Of a stretch of 64,000 bases of DNA, positions 21,040-30,618 are shown one piece after another. Position 1 is the stretch's first letter, and every line of letters starts with the position of its first letter. Origin of the DNA: CAVVEC01 sp963747105 (lineage in GTDB: Bacteria; Acidobacteriota; Terriglobia; Terriglobales; Acidobacteriaceae); assembly GCA_963747105.1 (NCBI GenBank), contig CAVVEC010000006.1, forward strand, positions 1-64,000, given 5' to 3'. The position numbers and the translations under genes are program-made. Under the pieces are notes generated by a model. That model saw nothing but the letters and a program-made list of their open reading frames with translations, was not told the origin of the DNA and searched no databases.

Positions 21040-21782
21040 ATGAAAAAGAAAAATCTGTTTGTGATCGTTGCCTCGACCACGTTGTTGTGTCTTGCTGGAC
21101 TACAGGGAGTCAAAGCTGGAGGGCCTTCGTCTGCGCCGGGCGGCGGAAGTGCAAGCGTCAGAGGCAAGTGAAGATTCAGGGTAGCGTGCCCAAACCAAAG
21201 CCGATCAACATGTCGGCCGACCCGAGCTGCGCCAAGCAACATGCGGGGCCGGTGTTCTTGCAGGACATCGTGTCCGACTTAAAAGGGGATCTGGAGAATG
21301 TCGTCGTTTTCGTCTCCGACGGCTTGGGTGATCGCACCTTCGATCCGCCTGCCGAGCCTGCGGTGATCGAACAGAAAGGCTGCGTGTATCGGCCGCACGT
21401 GCTGGCGATGCGAGCGAACCAGCCCCTGGAGGTGGTGAACGATGATCCGACCACGCACAACATTCATCCCCTCCCGGCCAACAATCGGGAATGGAACAAG
21501 GCGGAACTTCCCATGACCAAGATGGACGAGTCGTTCGCTCGGGAAGAGGTTGCAATCCCGGTGAAGTGCAATGTGCATCCCTGGATGCACGGTTATGTGG
21601 CTGTGTTCAAGCACCCATTTTTTGTAGTGACCGGCAAAGACGGCAGCTTCGATCTCAGCAACCTGCCGCCCGGTACCTACACGATCACCGCCTGGCATGA
21701 AAAGCTGGGCACGGCCACGCAGAAGGTCACCGTCGCCGGCAGTGAAACCAAGAGCATCGATTTCACTTTCAAGGCGATGTGA
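21040..21782 (+). CDS. Secreted cupredoxin-like protein with carboxypeptidase-regulatory-like tail, one frameshift
   Basis: The start at 21040 gives a signal peptide (MKKKNLFVIVASTTLLCLAG); the frame must be rejoined near 21165. The mature part holds a cupredoxin-like module with candidate type I copper ligands in order: His in DPTTHNIHP, Cys and His in VKCNVHPWM, and Met in the same phrase. The last 60 residues (TGKDGSFDLSNLPPGTYTIT, then AWHEKLGTATQKV) match the carboxypeptidase regulatory-like beta-sandwich. Such proteins are frequent in Acidobacteriota next to c-type cytochrome genes. It stands 75 bases before ccmE, which supports a role in extracytoplasmic electron transfer or copper handling, but this is inference. 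Confidence 0.7.
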
Positions 21783-21854
21783 ACTCTGATGTGCAGCCCG
21801 TCTTGACCACTCCGGCGGGGAGGAATAGAGTTCTCCTAAGCGCGGAGTCGGTTC

Positions 21855-22298
21855 ATGTCGGCGGAGAGCAGCAAATACTTGAAGTTTGGCGGTGCGACGG
21901 TCGTCATCCTGTTGACCCTGGGCTATCTGGCGTACACCGGCGTTCAGGAGAGCAAGAGCTACTACGTCACCATCAAAGAACTTCGCGGCATGGGCGACAG
22001 CGCCTACACCAAGCGCCTGCGCGTAGCTGGAAATGTTCAGCCTGGATCGATCAGCCGCACCGGGACTAAAGTGGAGTTCACGCTGATGGAAAACGACCAG
22101 ATTTTGCACGTGGTGTACAGCGGCACCGAAGCCCCGCCCGATACCTTCAAAGACAATTCGCAGGCCTTGGCGGATGGAAGCTTCGGACGCGATGGCGTTT
22201 TCCATGCCAAGCAACTGCAGGCCAAGTGCGCTTCGAAGTACGCCCCACAACAGCCAGGAACGGGCGCATCCCGCCAGCTGAGCCTGCAAAAAGCATGA
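21855..22298 (+). CDS. ccmE: Cytochrome c maturation haem chaperone CcmE, CxxxY variant
   Basis: This 147-residue protein has one N-terminal membrane anchor (residues 10-28) and an OB-fold (VTIKELRGMG, RLRVAGNVQPGSI, VEFTLMENDQILHVVYSG, ALADGSFGRDGVF). CcmE takes haem from CcmC/CcmAB and hands it to the ligase CcmF. In the standard protein haem is bound covalently by His in an HxxxY motif. Here the matching place reads CASKY (Cys125, Tyr129), the CxxxY form known from Desulfovibrio and archaeal CcmE of the so-called system I*. The frame is intact and the gene leads a ccmE-A-B-C-D run. Confidence 0.88.
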   Translation: MSAESSKYLKFGGATVVILLTLGYLAYTGVQESKSYYVTIKELRGMGDSAYTKRLRVAGNVQPGSISRTGTKVEFTLMENDQILHVVYSGTEAPPDTFKDNSQALADGSFGRDGVFHAKQLQAKCASKYAPQQPGTGASRQLSLQKA

Positions 22299-22496
22299 CG
22301 CAGGTGCAAACCAGCGGCTCCGCAGCATGTCGAACTAGCACAAGCCAGGTAGCCCCAGCGGTCCTCGTCTGGGCGGTATCCATCCAGGACTCACGGAGCA
22401 GGGTTCAGGCAGGACAAATGCATGAGACTTCTGTCCCTACGTGGGTCAATTGCCGTCCTTGCTGCCTGTCGACTTCAGACAATCTTCCAAATCTCG

Positions 22497-23168
22497 ATGC
22501 CGCCGCGCAATACCGACATCCTCGTCACGAATCTCGTCAAACAATTCGGGCGCTTCGCGGCGTTGCGCGGAGTGACCGCGATTTTGCGGCGGGCCGTCTG
22601 TACGCCATCCTGGGCGACAACGGGGCAGGGAAGACGACGTTGCTGCGCACTCTGGCCGGCCTGGTGCTGCCCACGCGCGGAAGCATCTCGATGCTCGGGA
22701 CCAAGTGACCTGCGCGAAGTCTGCTGCGCAGATCGGCTACATGGCGCATCCTTCACTGCTCTATGACGAGATGAGCGGAATGGAAAACTTGCGTTATTTT
22801 GCACGGCTTTACGGAATCGAAGATGATCGGCGATGCTGCCGAAACCGTGATTCGCGCGGTGAAGCTTGACCCCGCGCTGAGCGCCCGTCGGGCAATATTC
22901 GCAAGGCATGCGGCAGCGGATGTCGCTGGCGCGTGCGCTGCTGAACGATCCCAAGATTCTGCTGCTCGACGAGCCCTTTTCCAATGTGGATGTGCGTTCC
23001 GCCCGCGAAATGGTGGGACTACTGATCGCAACTGCGCGACGGGTAAGACCATTTTTGTGGTGACCCATCAGGCGTCTTTGCTGGAAGGCGCAGCCGACGA
23101 GTTTGTGTGGATGGAAGCCGGGCAGATCGTGCAGCCGGACTCAGAGCGCAGTCCGGCTGGAGGCCCCG
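22497..23168 (+). CDS. ccmA: Haem-export ABC ATPase CcmA, frame-broken
   Basis: From ATG 22497 the protein reads MPPRNTDILVTNLVKQFGRF. Changing frames then give the Walker A loop (LGDNGAGKTTLLRTLAGL), the signature region (QGMRQRMSLARALLNDP) and Walker B (ILLLDEPFSNVD), followed by the switch His (FVVTHQ). At least five indels lie between 22590 and 23040. The order and spacing are normal for CcmA of about 210-220 residues. CcmA powers release of haem-loaded CcmE from CcmC. The exact stop cannot be set; the gene must end near the ccmB ATG at 23169. Confidence 0.8.
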
Positions 23169-23843
23169 ATGAACAGCTATCGGAATCACGCGGGCGACCT
23201 GGCCAAGGATATCCGCCTGGAATGGCGCTCCAAGGATGCCATCAACTCCATGCTGTTTTTCGCCTTGCTGGTGGTGGTGATCTTCAGCTTTTCCTTCGAC
23301 CCGACGGCGGAGGAGTCGCGCCGCATTGCCGGCGGCTTGGTATGGGTGGCGTTTCTGTTTGCCGCGGTCGTGGCCTGAACCAGACCTGGGCGCGGGAACT
23401 GCGCAATCAGGTGCTGGATGCCTACCGGGTTTCCCCGGCTCCGGCGAATTCGCTGTTTCTGGCCAAGGCGTTGGGAAATTTTATTTTTGTCAGCGTTCTG
23501 GAAGCGCTTGATGACCCCGCTTTTCATCGTGTTTTACAACCTGCGCGCCCTGGGCCCGGCGTAGCAGTTGTTCATCGTTGCCGTCCTGGGAACCTGGGCG
23601 TTGGTGGTGAATGGCACTTTCTTTGCGGCCATGTCGCTGCGCACCCGCAGCCGCGAAATCATGCTGCCCTTGCTGCTGTTTCCGATCTCCATTCCTGCGC
23701 TGCTGGCCATGGTCGAGGCGACCAGCGCAATTTTGACCGGAGAGTACTCGGCCAAATTCTGGATCGTGTTGCTTGCGGCCTACGATGTGGTGTTTACTAT
23801 GGCTTGCCTGTTCTTATTTGAAGCGGTGTTGCACGCGGAATGA
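23169..23843 (+). CDS. ccmB: Haem exporter membrane subunit CcmB, frame-broken
   Basis: The start MNSYRNHAGDLAKDIRLEWR is typical, with RKD-rich cytosolic N-terminus before the first membrane helix (INSMLFFALLVVVIFSF). Six helices can be followed: after shifts near 23377, 23510 and 23565 come NQTWARELRNQVLDAYRVSP, ANSLFLAKALGNFIFVSVLE, FIVAVLGTWALVVNGTFFAA and IMLPLLLFPISIPALLAM. The stop TGA overlaps the ATG of ccmC (ATGA at 23840-23843). CcmB pairs with CcmA. Confidence 0.82.
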
Positions 23844-24563
23844 AACGAGCCTTTCCCATCCTCGCTGTTCTGACGGCGGCGTTGCTGGGCTATGCGCTTT
23901 TATGAGGCGCTGGTCGTCGCTCCTACCGAACAGACGCATGGGAGATGTGCAACGCATCTTCTACTACCACGTCCCCTCGGCTTGGACGGCGTTCATTTGT
24001 TCTTTGCTCGAACTTGTGGCGTCGGTCGTGTACCTGGTCCGCCGCAATTTGAAAGCGGATGCGGTCGCATTGGCGGCGGCGGAAGTCGGCGTGGTCTTCT
24101 GCACGGTGGTGCTGGTGACGGGGCCGATCTGGGCGCGGCCGGTGTGGGGAATCTGGTGGACCTGGGATCTGGCGCCTGACTCTGACTCTGGTGATGTGGC
24201 TGATCTACGTCAGCTACCTGGTGCTGCGCCGCTTTTCCAGCGGCGGGCAGACCCCGGTGCTGGCCGCTGCCTTGGCTGTATTTGGCGCGCTGGATGTTCC
24301 GCTGGTCTATTTTTCGATCTGGTTTTTCCGCACCCAGCATCCTCAGCCGGTGATCGGCGGTGGAGGTTCGATTGATCCTCGCATGTTGCACGTGCTGCTG
24401 ATCAACTGGGCTGCATTCTTCTGCTTTGCACTGCTGGTGTGTTGGTCACGCTACCACCTGGAAGTGCTTGCAGCGGGAAGTGGAAGAGACACAGGCGCTG
24501 GAAGCGCTGCTCGAACCTGGGGCATCGCAAACTGGGACTTCGCAAAGAGGAAGTTCGCGATGA
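23840..24563 (+). CDS. ccmC: Haem-handling membrane protein CcmC, frame-broken
   Basis: From ATG 23840 (MKRAFPILAVLTAALLGYAL) the protein has about six membrane helices. The haem-binding tryptophan-rich motif is visible as PVWGIWWTWD, and flanking His residues occur in IFYYHVPSAW and IDPRMLHVLLINW. Shifts lie near 23905, 24170 and 24470. The tail (REVEETQALEALLEPGASQ) ends in a TGA that overlaps the next ATG. CcmC loads haem on CcmE. Confidence 0.83.
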
Positions 24564-24679
24564 GTTACCTTCACGCCGCCTATGCCGCTACTTGGGTCAT
24601 TCACATCGCCTATCTCGGCACTCTGTTGCGGCGCTATACCCGGCTGCGGAGTGAGGTTGAGGAATTGAAGCAGAAGTAA
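24560..24679 (+). CDS. ccmD: Small membrane protein CcmD
   Basis: This 39-residue protein (MSYLHAAYAATWVIHIAYLG followed by a basic, heptad-like tail LLRRYTRLRSEVEELKQK) has one membrane helix and a charged cytosolic tail, which is the CcmD layout. It overlaps the ccmC stop by an ATGA quartet, the usual ccmCD arrangement. CcmD helps release haem-bearing CcmE from the CcmABC complex. Confidence 0.78.
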   Translation: MSYLHAAYAATWVIHIAYLGTLLRRYTRLRSEVEELKQK

Positions 24680-24703
24680 GAGGCCATGCTTTGCGTGCTT
24701 CCA

Positions 24704-25102
24704 TCACACTACCCGTTCCGGGCTGGAGCGCAGGAATTCGTATTCTTCGATCAGCGCTGCTATGCCGACGCGCGATGCCGGCAAAGGCGCTTCCACCCGC
24801 ACCACCCGCGCCTTGAATCGCACCCGCACCGGCTCCGTCAAAGTGACATGGGGTGGGAACGTTAAAGTCACGTCCACATGGGAACCTTCGGCAAGTGGAC
24901 GATCCAGGTAGAAAAACACTCCACGGGCGCTGACGTTCTGCGTCTCGGTCAGCAATTCATCCGTTAGGTTGCTTGCAGCAGAGTTGTTCGGCGCATCGTT
25001 CCCCGCAGCTTGGATGGCCGCCGGCAAGCGCATGTCGAAGCGGCGCATGGCGCGTCGTTCCTCGGGTGGCTGCAGCATGGCGCTTTCGTGTTCGGCAAGC
25101 AT
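24704..25102 (-). CDS. PilZ domain protein
   Basis: The 132-residue protein carries both parts of the c-di-GMP site of PilZ domains: the arginine stretch RRAMRRFDMRLP near the N-terminus and NVSARGVFF (N-x-S-x-x-G) about 40 residues later, then beta strands VDVTLTFPP and VRVRFKARVVRVE. No other domain is present, so it would act as a stand-alone c-di-GMP receptor. It converges on ccmD with 24 bases between. Confidence 0.85.
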   Translation of the reverse strand: MLAEHESAMLQPPEERRAMRRFDMRLPAAIQAAGNDAPNNSAASNLTDELLTETQNVSARGVFFYLDRPLAEGSHVDVTLTFPPHVTLTEPVRVRFKARVVRVEAPLPASRVGIAALIEEYEFLRSSPERVV

Positions 25103-25871
25103 CTAGGTTCAACCTGGGTAGTGCAATTCCCCAGGGACCTCAGCCAACAATACAACCTAGCTCGTTCTCAGGCCAAGAGTTACTTACTTGGTAGCGGTTT
25201 GCAAGACCAAAGAATCGGCGGGAACTGACTCGGTTAACGGCACCGGAACCCACGATCCTCGGCAAAACAGGAGGGGAGGGTGGGGGACGGCTGGAGCGCG
25301 CCCGCTTTCATTGAGCAATCACGTTGCCACAGATAAGAATCATCCACGACAATTCCGCCAGCCAGAGAATCAACAACTTGAGCCAAAAGATTGACCCTGC
25401 GGCGACTTGCGCGTGAAACAAGTTGCAGAAGATATGCGGAATCGCGGCGTGGGCGGCTTTGCCGTCTGCGTTTTCGAGATGGCACTTTTGTGCAGTGAAG
25501 CGGCATCTCGAAACGGCGCGGCGCGCATCTGACGAATCCAAAGGGTGGAGCACGGGTAGTAGTGGCTCAGTTTGGTAGGGAAGCGAGCCAAACGCGCGAT
25601 TACTGCGTCGCAAAGAAGGCGACGCTTTCGCGCGGCTCGCCCAAATCCCTGGCTGCGCAAAGAACGCTTGCTCGGGATGACAAATCAAACTCCGCCACTA
25701 CCGGAGCGGTGCGCACCTTGACAGGCTATCCGTCAGATGTTTAAGTAGTTACTTAATTTTCTAGCGCAATTCTTTGGCGGCAGGGACGCAGACCGCATCG
25801 CGGGCGAACTGGGCGCGGTTTGTGCGCCGTTTCTTGTTGCTCTCCATGACACCGGAAACTCGGAGGAGTTC
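25103..25871. other. Long intergenic region with repeat half-element and small palindromes
   Basis: I see no gene in these 769 bases. They hold a hairpin (TTCGAGATG and CATCTCGAA near 25478-25512), a partial copy of the dispersed element at about 25560-25682 whose end is CTCGGGATGACA (25671-25682), and the perfect palindrome TTAAGTA-GT-TACTTAA at 25741-25756, about 115 bases before the next gene. The minus-strand open frames here encode the repeat and are not genes. Confidence 0.5.
25560..25682. repeat. Dispersed intergenic element (copy 2, one end only)
   Basis: The right end CTCGGGATGACA (25671-25682) is identical to that of copy 1. The body (GCGCGGCTCGCCCAAATCCC and TTGCTCGGGATGACA) resembles the acidobacterial TGTCATCCCGAGC family read from the other strand. 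A matching left terminus was not found, so this may be a truncated copy; the left limit is approximate. Confidence 0.4.
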
Positions 25872-28800
25872 GTGAGATCGAATCGTAGCGGGTTGAGAAC
25901 AACTGGTTCGCGAGGCCGCGTGGGGGGCGCATTCGCGCTGTTGGTGATCGCCGGAACTGTAACTCTGACAGTCGGCTCTGGCGCGGTTTTGTCGGGTCTC
26001 ACCAACCGGAACCAGAGCGCCCGCTCACAGCTTGCGGCTTCCCTACCAAACCCCGCCAGCCCATCTCCGCTGACGGCGTACAGCCACCTTCCGCTGGCTT
26101 TCGAACTGAATCAAGGGCAAAGCGATCCGCGGGTGAAATTTTTGGCCCGAGGCAGCGGCTACGGCTTATACCTCACGGCGGGCGAGGCAGTGCTGACCCT
26201 TCGGTACTCAGTTGGCAGGACTCAACATTCGCCCTCTCGAGGCTCCGTGGTCCGCATGGCGTTGGACGGAGCGGCCGAGAACTCTGCCCCGGTGGGGGTT
26301 GACGAACTCCCTGGGAGAAGCAACTACTTCAACGGCAATGATCCGGCCAAGTGGCGTCAGAATGTGCCGCAATACGGCCAGGTGCGGTACCGCGACGTTT
26401 ATCCAGGAATTGATTTGCTTTACCACGGTAACCAGGGACGACTGGAATACGACTTCGAAGTGGCTCCGGGAAGTGATCCCGGGCAGGTGACGCTGAGATT
26501 TCAAGGGCCTAAGATTCTGAGGCTCAGCTCCGACGGAGATCTGGTGCTCGGCCTTGGGGATGGGGATCTCAGATTGAAAGCGCCGCGAATCTATCAGAAG
26601 TTTGGCGATGAAGAGCGACCGGTTACCGGCCATTTCAGGCTGCGAGGCAGAGCCAGAGTCGGTTTTGAGGTTGGCCCATACGATCGCAGCCGCACCTTGA
26701 TTATCGATCCGCTGCTTACTTACTCCACCTACCTTGGCGGCAGTGGCGAGGAGAGTTGTTCGACAATCCTGAACCAGCAGATACCTACTTATCCTGGAAC
26801 ACCCGGCTGTCCGGCGATTGCGGTGGACGCGGGCGGCAATGCTTACGTTGCAGGCTCGACCACATCTACGGATTTCCCAAATCCAAACGGCACTCCTCCT
26901 CCGTTGGTTGGCGTGGCGAATGTCTTCGTCGCAAAATTCAACAGCAGCGGCACGGCGCTTCTATACAGCACGTATATTGGTGGGAACGACGTCGATTACA
27001 CCGCCGGAATTGCCGTGGACGCCGGCTCCAACGTGATTGTTGCGGGCACCACGAATTCGAGCAATTTTCCAACCAAGAATGGTTTCCAGGCGAGCCCCCT
27101 CAGCGGTGGCAACCACGTTTTTGTCAGCAAACTGAGCTCGACGGGCGCGACCTTGCTCTATTCCACCTACCTCTCGGGCAAGGGCGTTGATGTTGCTTCC
27201 GGCGTGGCCCTCGACCCAGCCGGCAACGCGTACGTCACCGGAACGACCCAGTCAACGGAAGTAGGGACAGGTTTTCCCTCTACGACTGGCGCCTTTCAAA
27301 CCTCGCCCGCCTCCGGATCCACGATTCAGTTCTTTATGACCAAGATTGATCCGAACCTTTCCGGTGCATCCAGCCTGCTCTATTCCACTTATTTTGGCGG
27401 GGGAAATTCGGTGCGCGCCAGTGGTTCGCCAGCCGTGGGTGGTGGGATTGCAGTGGACGTCAACAGCAACGTCTACATCACCGGGGGAACCAGCTTTCTG
27501 CACGTGGGCCAAGCCAATGACTTCCCCATCCTGAATGCTTATCAGGGATGCCTCGATTCTGCGCCCAGCACCACGACCTGTCCAACCAGCGTCACCGCCT
27601 ATGACGTATTCGCGGCCAAGTTGAATCCAGCCGCCGTTTCCGGCGCGCAACTGCTGTACTCGACTTATGTCGGCGGCACGGGTGACGACATCGGATATGC
27701 GATTGCTGTCGACCCCAGCATCAGCGGCAGCAATACGATCAGTGCTTACGTCACCGGATCGACCTCTTCGACGGATTTCGATTCCGCGGGAACCGGAGTA
27801 TTCCAGAGTGTCAACAATGGCGGCACGGATGCTTTTCTGGCAAAGATGGGTGCGATTTCGACGGTCAACAGCGCTGTCACGTTGAGTTATTTCAGCTATC
27901 TGGGCGGTTCAGGTACAGACATAGGGTTGGGAGTCGCGGTGGATAGTCTCCAAGGTGCGCGAATCACGGGTTGGACGGCTTCGACCAACTTCCCTGCGAT
28001 CAATAACCCTGTCCAGTCGGTTTTCGCCGGAGGAACCAGCGACGCATTTGCGGCGCGCATTGATACGACGGCCACAACCTCCAACGCGCCCGGCCACTAT
28101 TCCACTTATCTGGGTGGCGGCGGCACTGATATTGGAACCAACGTCGTTGTGGACAACCGGGGCGCCAGTTACGTGACCGGGGAAACATCGTCGAGCAACT
28201 TTCCAACCGTGACGCCGTTCGAGGGCAACCTGCATGGCCCCAGCGATGCTTTCGTAAGCAAACTCGGTCCACTTTTGAACATGACTTTGACCGACACAGG
28301 ATCGCCATCTCCTGTTGGCGTGGGTAACCCGGTCAGCTTCGCGTTCAGCATCACGAACAATAATGATGCTGCCTACGGCGTGACTTTCACTGATTATCTG
28401 CCGACTTCGGGCGCGACTTTCGTTTCCGCCACGCCAAGTCCAGGCAGTTGCGGCGGCCCCAGCGGCGGTACCGTGCTGTGCAACATCGGGACGTTGAACG
28501 CCGGTGCCGGCGCCACTGTGACCGTGGTCCTGATTCCCGCTACTCCTTCCACGCCGGGGACGGCCGGCATGCTGGGGAATAGCGGTTCAGTTGCCGTTCA
28601 GGGATCAACCCTGGCCACGGCGAACGCGATCGTGACGGTGAACGATTACACGATCAGCGTGGCTCCAGCCACAGCCACGGTTCCGGCGGGAGTGCCGGCG
28701 ACCTATACGGTCACGGTCACACCCACAGGAGTCATTCCGACGAGCATCTCGATCGCCTGCGGTGCGGGTCTGCCCACCGGTGCAATCTGTCTGCCGGGTA

Positions 28801-29174
28801 ACAACAACCCCATTCCGAATCTCGACAACGGTCCGCAGAGTTCACAACTGATCATCAACACCACCATGCGGGTAACGACTACGACGCGCTTGTGGCACGG
28901 AGGCGGGCCACTGTACGCCACGTGGCTGCCGTTTTCCGGTCTGGCTCTGCTGGGGGCAGGAATCGGCGGTAAGATATCGCGCAAGCGGCGCCTTCTGATG
29001 GGAGTGCTTCTGGCGGGGTTCTTAACACTCATTTTGTTCCAGGCAGGCTGTGGCTCCAGTAGTACTACCACCACCACCACGGGAACGCCTGCCGGAACTT
29101 ACACCGTGACCGTGAACGCCACCTCCGGTAACGATGCGGTGCGCACCACGACTGTGACCTTGGTAGTGCAGTAA
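25872..29174 (+). CDS. Large surface protein with SBBP beta-propeller repeats and a DUF11-like domain
   Basis: Start GTG at 25872 with GGAGGAG just before it. A membrane segment or signal occupies residues 18-38. Residues 60-290 form the N-terminal domain usual in SBBP proteins (FELNQGQSDPRVKFLARG, YPGIDLLYHGNQGRLEYDF). From 290 to about 800 there are nine or so repeats with LLYSTYLGG, GIAVDxxGNxYVxG and TNFPT, the SBBP propeller. Residues 800-910 match a DUF11/conserved-repeat domain (PVGVGNPVSFAFSITNNND). Near the end comes WLPFSGLALLGAG, an Arg/Lys run (SRKRR), a second hydrophobic helix and the lipobox-like FQAGCGSS, then a short Ig-like tail. The frame is intact over 1100 residues. Adhesion or matrix roles are possible. 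Confidence 0.8.
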   Translation: MRSNRSGLRTTGSRGRVGGAFALLVIAGTVTLTVGSGAVLSGLTNRNQSARSQLAASLPNPASPSPLTAYSHLPLAFELNQGQSDPRVKFLARGSGYGLYLTAGEAVLTLRYSVGRTQHSPSRGSVVRMALDGAAENSAPVGVDELPGRSNYFNGNDPAKWRQNVPQYGQVRYRDVYPGIDLLYHGNQGRLEYDFEVAPGSDPGQVTLRFQGPKILRLSSDGDLVLGLGDGDLRLKAPRIYQKFGDEERPVTGHFRLRGRARVGFEVGPYDRSRTLIIDPLLTYSTYLGGSGEESCSTILNQQIPTYPGTPGCPAIAVDAGGNAYVAGSTTSTDFPNPNGTPPPLVGVANVFVAKFNSSGTALLYSTYIGGNDVDYTAGIAVDAGSNVIVAGTTNSSNFPTKNGFQASPLSGGNHVFVSKLSSTGATLLYSTYLSGKGVDVASGVALDPAGNAYVTGTTQSTEVGTGFPSTTGAFQTSPASGSTIQFFMTKIDPNLSGASSLLYSTYFGGGNSVRASGSPAVGGGIAVDVNSNVYITGGTSFLHVGQANDFPILNAYQGCLDSAPSTTTCPTSVTAYDVFAAKLNPAAVSGAQLLYSTYVGGTGDDIGYAIAVDPSISGSNTISAYVTGSTSSTDFDSAGTGVFQSVNNGGTDAFLAKMGAISTVNSAVTLSYFSYLGGSGTDIGLGVAVDSLQGARITGWTASTNFPAINNPVQSVFAGGTSDAFAARIDTTATTSNAPGHYSTYLGGGGTDIGTNVVVDNRGASYVTGETSSSNFPTVTPFEGNLHGPSDAFVSKLGPLLNMTLTDTGSPSPVGVGNPVSFAFSITNNNDAAYGVTFTDYLPTSGATFVSATPSPGSCGGPSGGTVLCNIGTLNAGAGATVTVVLIPATPSTPGTAGMLGNSGSVAVQGSTLATANAIVTVNDYTISVAPATATVPAGVPATYTVTVTPTGVIPTSISIACGAGLPTGAICLPGNNNPIPNLDNGPQSSQLIINTTMRVTTTTRLWHGGGPLYATWLPFSGLALLGAGIGGKISRKRRLLMGVLLAGFLTLILFQAGCGSSSTTTTTTGTPAGTYTVTVNATSGNDAVRTTTVTLVVQ

Positions 29175-29205
29175 AAACGAATAATGGATTGCCCTCGATG
29201 GTCGC

Positions 29206-30618
29206 TCAGGATGCCCCGGCGGAGAGCTTATGGCTCTTGACTTCGGCGATGCCGTATTGGCGGATCTTATAAAGCAGCGCCTTGTAACTGATCTTCAGCA
29301 AGGCCGCTGCCTGCTTGCGGTTCCAGTTGGTTTGATCGAGAGCGCGACTGATGGCCTCGGCTTCGGCCTCATCTTTCGCGCTTCGCGCCAGAGATTTCAG
29401 ACCTCCGGATGAGGCGCCACCGTCCCGCAGCGCTGGATCGAACTGCGCTCCGCTGCCATCGCTTTTTGGACGCAATTCGTTGATGGCCAGCTTTTCGTCC
29501 CCGAGAACCAGATAGCGCTTGACGAAATTGTTGAGCTCGCGCAGATTGCCCGGCCAGGGGTAATCCTGGCAGGCCTGCAACAACTCGGCCGAAAGCGGCA
29601 ACGGAGGCCGCGCGTAGCGTTCCGACATGTGCGCCATGAAGTGCTTGAGCAGAATCGGAATTTCTTCTTTTCGTTCGCGCAGCGGCGGAACCTGCAGGGT
29701 GAAAGCGTTCAGCCGGTAATAAAGATCCTCGCGCAGGCGTTTGTTGGCCAGCGCTTCAGGAATATTGATGTTGGTAGCGGCCAGGATGCGCACGTCCACT
29801 TTGATCACGGACCGGCTTCCCAGGCGCGAGAATTGCTGATCCTGCAGCACGTGCAGCAGCTTGGCCTGCAATCCGGGCGGCATCTCGCCAATTTCGTCCA
29901 GCAGGATCGTTCCCTTGTTGCAGAGTTCAAATTTTCCGGGTTTCGCGTGATTGGCGCCGGTAAAAGCTCCGGGTTCGTAGCCAAATAACTCGCTCTCCAG
30001 CAGGTCAGCAGGCACGGCGGCGCAATTCACCTTCAGAAAAGTCCGGTGCGCGCGCGGGGAAAGTTTGTGAATAAGCCGGGCCATGACTTCCTTCCCGGTG
30101 CCGCTTTCTCCCAGCATGAGGACAGGGATATCCACGTTGGCAACCAGGGCGGCCTGAGAGCGCAGCTTACGCATCGCCGGGCTGGCGGCGATGAAGAAGA
30201 CATCGTCGGCGAGTTCTTCCACTTCACCGGGATAATTCTGCTGGTTGGTGCCCAGGCACTGATCGATCACCGTATCAAGTTCGTTCTTCTGAAAAGGTTT
30301 GGTCAGGTAATCGTGCGCGCCCAGGCGAATGGCCTGTACCACCTTGCGGGTGTCATTGACGCAGGAAAGCATCACGACTTTGACGCCGGGCTGAAGCTTG
30401 CGCAACTGCTCGAGGGTCTGCAGGCCATCGATGCCGGGCATAAGCAGATCGAGCAGCACCAGGTCGGGCCGCAACCCTTTCTGCATGCGCTCTACGGCTT
30501 CCTCACCCGTACTGGCAGTTGCGACTTTGTACTCGTCCACTTCGAGCAGAGTGCGGATATACCGCAGCATTCCCGGTTCGTCATCCACCAACAGGATGTT
30601 GGCCGCCGTATTTGTCAT
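29206..30618 (-). CDS. Sigma-54-dependent response regulator (NtrC family)
   Basis: This intact 470-residue protein starts at 30618 (MTNTAANILLVDDEPGML). The receiver holds Asp57 (LVLLDLLMPG), the acidic pair Asp12/Asp13 and a C-terminal Lys (TKPF). The AAA+ domain has GESGTGKE, GAFTGA (in EPGAFTGANH), LLDEIGEM and WPGNLREL, and the Fis-type helix-turn-helix reads NWNRKQAAALLKISYKALLY. It is the second gene of a kinase-regulator pair whose frames overlap by ATGA. The C-terminal HTH is nearly the same as in the receiverless activator at 32507, so both may read related sites. Confidence 0.92.
   Translation of the reverse strand: MTNTAANILLVDDEPGMLRYIRTLLEVDEYKVATASTGEEAVERMQKGLRPDLVLLDLLMPGIDGLQTLEQLRKLQPGVKVVMLSCVNDTRKVVQAIRLGAHDYLTKPFQKNELDTVIDQCLGTNQQNYPGEVEELADDVFFIAASPAMRKLRSQAALVANVDIPVLMLGESGTGKEVMARLIHKLSPRAHRTFLKVNCAAVPADLLESELFGYEPGAFTGANHAKPGKFELCNKGTILLDEIGEMPPGLQAKLLHVLQDQQFSRLGSRSVIKVDVRILAATNINIPEALANKRLREDLYYRLNAFTLQVPPLRERKEEIPILLKHFMAHMSERYARPPLPLSAELLQACQDYPWPGNLRELNNFVKRYLVLGDEKLAINELRPKSDGSGAQFDPALRDGGASSGGLKSLARSAKDEAEAEAISRALDQTNWNRKQAAALLKISYKALLYKIRQYGIAEVKSHKLSAGAS

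Noticed and set aside
25308..25688. Minus-strand open frames starting near MICHPEQAFF
   Set aside because: They lie on repeat copy 2 and have no domain, signal or binding site.
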